This document shows, piece after piece, positions 5,957-6,908 of a stretch of 6,908 nucleotides of DNA (position 1 is its first letter; each line of letters starts with the position of its first letter). The DNA lies in the NCBI GenBank assembly GCA_934351705.1, contig CAKRJK010000074.1, positions 1 through 6,908 of the forward strand. Direction: 5' to 3'. A model generated the notes under the pieces. It ran no database searches, had not been told where the DNA came from, and was given only the letters and a program-made list of their open reading frames with translations. Made by a program: the position numbers and the translations under genes. This stretch comes from an uncultured Lachnospiraceae bacterium. GTDB lineage: Bacteria; Bacillota; Clostridia; Lachnospirales; Lachnospiraceae.

Positions 5957-6042
5957 ATACCTTTTGAGTTTTTAGAACTATTGTAATTATGCTTTGTACT
6001 GTTATAACCCTTGTTGTTACACTTGTGAAACACAAAAAGTAG
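5957..6042 (+). pseudogene. Decayed holin-like type I toxin gene (Hol_Tox-like)
   Basis: The frame ending at TAG 6040-6042 encodes MLCTVITLVVTLVKHKK from an ATG at 5989: a hydrophobic helix closed by basic residues, as in small holin-like type I toxins. Seventeen residues is too short for that family (about 30-40), and there is no ribosome binding site before 5989. The missing front is in another frame: 5963-5983 reads FEFLELL, then TAA. Adding one base near 5984 would join the two parts as FEFLELL..MLCTVITLVV, matching the YExLxLM..FGT pattern I recall for these toxins. No start codon with a usable ribosome binding site exists upstream, so more than one lesion is likely. The stop codon lies inside the terminator stem of the antisense RNA on the other strand, as expected for such a locus. 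The identification is by pattern and is not certain. Confidence 0.45.
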
Positions 6043-6074
6043 CGCCCCCAGTCTGGTAAACCAAAGCACTACTT
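6037..6074 (-). terminator. Terminator of the antisense RNA
   Basis: On the minus strand AAGTAGTGC (6074-6066) pairs with GCGCTACTT (6045-6037). The one non-Watson-Crick position is a U-G wobble in this strand but an A-C mismatch in the other, so the minus RNA is the better folder. UUU follows the stem. A small TGG-TTTA-CCA stem lies in the loop. The left half of the stem can instead pair with 6082-6078. Confidence 0.7.
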
Positions 6075-6091
6075 CTTGTAGTTATTTACTT

Positions 6092-6127
6092 ACCGGCGGC
6101 TAGGCTTTATCTAGCTTTCGGTTTTCT
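6092..6127 (+). terminator. Hairpin ending plus-strand transcription of the toxin-like locus
   Basis: ACCG (6092-6095) pairs with CGGT (6119-6122) and GCTAG (6099-6103) with CTAGC (6111-6115), with a three-base internal loop on each side and a seven-base loop. TTTTCTTGTT follows. A plus-strand RNA ending here would be complementary to almost all of the antisense RNA. Confidence 0.55.
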
Positions 6128-6137
6128 TGTTAAGTGT

Positions 6138-6166
6138 ATTATATGCTATATATATCTCTTTTTCAA
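6138..6166 (-). promoter_or_regulatory. Near-consensus sigma-A promoter of the antisense RNA
   Basis: On the minus strand TTGAAA (6166-6161, five of six), exactly 17 nt of spacer, then TATAAT (6143-6138, perfect). The spacer is a TA-repeat-rich stretch. No coding gene follows within 250 nt that lacks its own promoter, so the product is most likely the small RNA. Confidence 0.8.
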
Positions 6167-6327
6167 CAAAAATTTGTAATTGACTCCATAGCCTTTCTTT
6201 TCTATTAATTACGTTCAACGTTAAATACTTTTCATAGCTTTTTTCACCTATCTCCCCTCTCTCATGTAATCGTTTTACACTTTATCAGCTATAAAGAAGC
6301 ACCCTGCCAAATCGTTGATACATGGCA
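6167..6327. other. A/T-rich spacer without recognised features
   Basis: I see no gene, terminator or promoter here on either strand. There is one short AT-rich palindrome, CTTTAT-CAGCT-ATAAAG (6280-6296), without a T run, and a hexameric palindrome AACGTT near 6217. The stretch separates the antisense RNA promoter from the TetR promoter. Confidence 0.5.
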
Positions 6328-6356
6328 TTGCGTTTTACGTATTCTTATGTTAAAAT
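6328..6356 (+). promoter_or_regulatory. Putative promoter of the TetR-family gene
   Basis: TTGCGT (6328-6333) and TAAAAT (6351-6356) are separated by 17 nt, with TG one base before the -10 (TGTTAAAAT), an extended -10. The start would be near 6363, inside the repeats described next, about 44 nt before the ATG. Confidence 0.55.
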
Positions 6357-6391
6357 TGATTATAGTCAATAATAGACACTAAACTATGGTC
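6355..6391. promoter_or_regulatory. Operator-like repeats before the TetR-family gene
   Basis: ATTGA-TTATAG-TCAAT (6355-6370) is an inverted repeat with perfect 5-bp arms overlapping the -10 and start site. A second imperfect palindrome, GACACTA-AAC-TATGGTC (6375-6391), lies next to it and touches the ribosome binding site. TATAGTCAA (6361-6369) and TATGGTCAA (6385-6393) also form a direct repeat 24 bp apart. Location and size suit autorepression by the TetR protein (inference). Confidence 0.45.
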
Positions 6392-6406
6392 AAAGGAGTG
6401 TAGAAA

Positions 6407-6908
6407 ATGCCAAAAGGTTTACAGCCCAAAGGGGTGGCAAGAAGAAATAAAATGCTCTTAGCAGCCGTCCAGTTGTTTTTAGAAAATGGCTATGAAAAGA
6501 CAACGACAGCGGCAATCGCAAGGGCAGCAGGAATGGCACCATCATCGTTTTTTGCTGCATTTGAGAACAAAGAGGCATTGTTATTGACATTGGTACAGCA
6601 GATGTTCAACAAACAGTTTGAGAATGCAGAACAGCTTTTAGGGGAACAGAAAGATCCGCTGATGCTCTATGGCATAGAGACCGCATTGCAAATGTATATT
6701 ACAGAATTATCGGAACCGTTACGGGAATTGTATGTGATGGCATACTCACTGCCGACAACCTGTGAATATATATATAACAATACGGCAGAAAGGCTGAGCG
6801 TGATCTTTGCCGATTATCTTCCCGAAGCAGAAAAAAAGGATTTTTACGAAATGGATATTGCTTCCGGCGGGATTACCCGTGGATTTATGGCAAAGCACTG
6901 TCATCTGT
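6407..6908 (+). CDS. TetR/AcrR-family transcriptional regulator (3' partial)
   Basis: The first 167 residues are visible and the frame is still open at the window edge. The N-terminal DNA-binding domain (about 12-60) follows the family pattern: RRNKMLLAAVQLFLENGYEKT, then the helix-turn-helix TTAAIARAAGMAPSSFF and AAFENKEALLLTLV, equivalent to the usual SxGTLYxYFxSKExL. From about 65 on there is the helical ligand and dimerisation domain, which is not conserved enough to predict a ligand. AAGGAG (6393-6398) lies 8 nt before the ATG. TetR proteins usually repress their own gene and a neighbouring transporter or enzyme; any such gene lies outside the window. Operator-like repeats sit over its promoter. 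There is no link to the HMA gene other than proximity. Confidence 0.92.
   Translation, partial: MPKGLQPKGVARRNKMLLAAVQLFLENGYEKTTTAAIARAAGMAPSSFFAAFENKEALLLTLVQQMFNKQFENAEQLLGEQKDPLMLYGIETALQMYITELSEPLRELYVMAYSLPTTCEYIYNNTAERLSVIFADYLPEAEKKDFYEMDIASGGITRGFMAKHCHL

Larger units (their letters stand above)
6033..6131 (-). ncRNA. Antisense RNA, probable type I antitoxin, about 99 nt
   Basis: A near-consensus minus-strand promoter (6138-6166) predicts a start near 6131. A hairpin followed by U residues at 6074-6034 predicts the end near 6033. The RNA would hold a 5' stem-loop around GCTAG-ATAAAGC-CTAGC (6115-6099), then a short ACTAC-AAGAA-GTAGT hairpin (6082-6068), then the terminator. No open reading frame with a ribosome binding site lies in it. 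It overlaps the last codons and the 3' region of the toxin-like remnant in antisense, the arrangement of convergent type I systems such as txpA/RatA and bsrG/SR4. It could instead be a free-standing small RNA acting elsewhere. The transcription unit is well supported; the role is inference. Confidence 0.6.

Noticed and set aside
5907..5975. Plus-strand 22-codon frame (MNFSTGIGDIVTC...)
   Set aside because: It has no ribosome binding site and lies across the minus-strand promoter of the HMA gene; it also ends before the toxin-like segment and is in a third frame.
6068..6082. ACTACTTCTTGTAGT, reminiscent of the stem-loop of Cas12a-type CRISPR repeats
   Set aside because: It occurs once, has no spacers or cas genes near it, and is explained as part of the small RNA and its terminator.
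6030..6125. Possible riboswitch (c-di-GMP or similar) because of GGTAAACC-like and GCTAGGCTTTATCTAGC motifs
   Set aside because: The conserved cores of the riboswitch classes I know are absent, and the minus-strand promoter and terminator fit a free-standing antisense RNA better.
6280..6296. Hairpin CTTTAT-CAGCT-ATAAAG
   Set aside because: The AT-rich 6-bp stem has no T run on either side; no support as a terminator.
6322..6372. Short frame starting ATGGCATTGCG
   Set aside because: Sixteen codons without a ribosome binding site, lying across the TetR promoter.
6390..6590. Minus-strand open frame opposite the TetR start
   Set aside because: The plus strand encodes a clear TetR helix-turn-helix with a good ribosome binding site.

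Overview
The window looks like a piece of a low-to-moderate GC Gram-positive chromosome, most likely Clostridia of the Lachnospiraceae type. The basis is strong AGGAGG-type ribosome binding sites, A/T-rich intergenic DNA with TATAAT-like promoters, an OmpR/VanS-like two-component pair, a clostridial-style MMCGMC heavy-metal domain protein and a holin-like type I toxin remnant. This placement is inference from gene style; there is no rRNA or other marker gene.

Left part (1-2939, all minus strand): a putative membrane protein with a lysine-rich linker (2346-2939), an OmpR-family response regulator (1603-2277), a sensor kinase (97-1593) and the first 12 codons of an apparently exported or membrane protein (1-36) follow one another in the same direction. 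Regulator and kinase are tightly coupled. A TATAAT box in front of the regulator suggests its own promoter, so the membrane protein may be co-transcribed or only a neighbour.

Middle (2940-5227): a divergent promoter region with a 29-bp-spaced direct repeat separates the membrane protein from a plus-strand, cysteine-containing protein of unknown function (3099-3686). A symmetric hairpin terminator divides that gene from a converging minus-strand gene for a six-TM chemoreceptor-like protein (3785-5227).

Right part (5228-6908): an accessory-looking stretch. It holds a 23-residue peptide gene with strong expression signals and a repeated FN..C pattern (5447-5518) and a small heavy-metal-associated domain protein (5568-5825). 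Next comes what I read as a decayed holin-like type I toxin (5957-6042) whose antisense RNA (about 6131 to 6033, minus) still has a near-consensus promoter and a terminator. Last is a 5'-partial TetR-family regulator with operator-like repeats (6407 to the window end).

The two most interesting items are the tiny Cys-patterned peptide gene and the orphan antisense RNA / broken toxin pair. Neither is proven; both rest on reading the sequence by eye.
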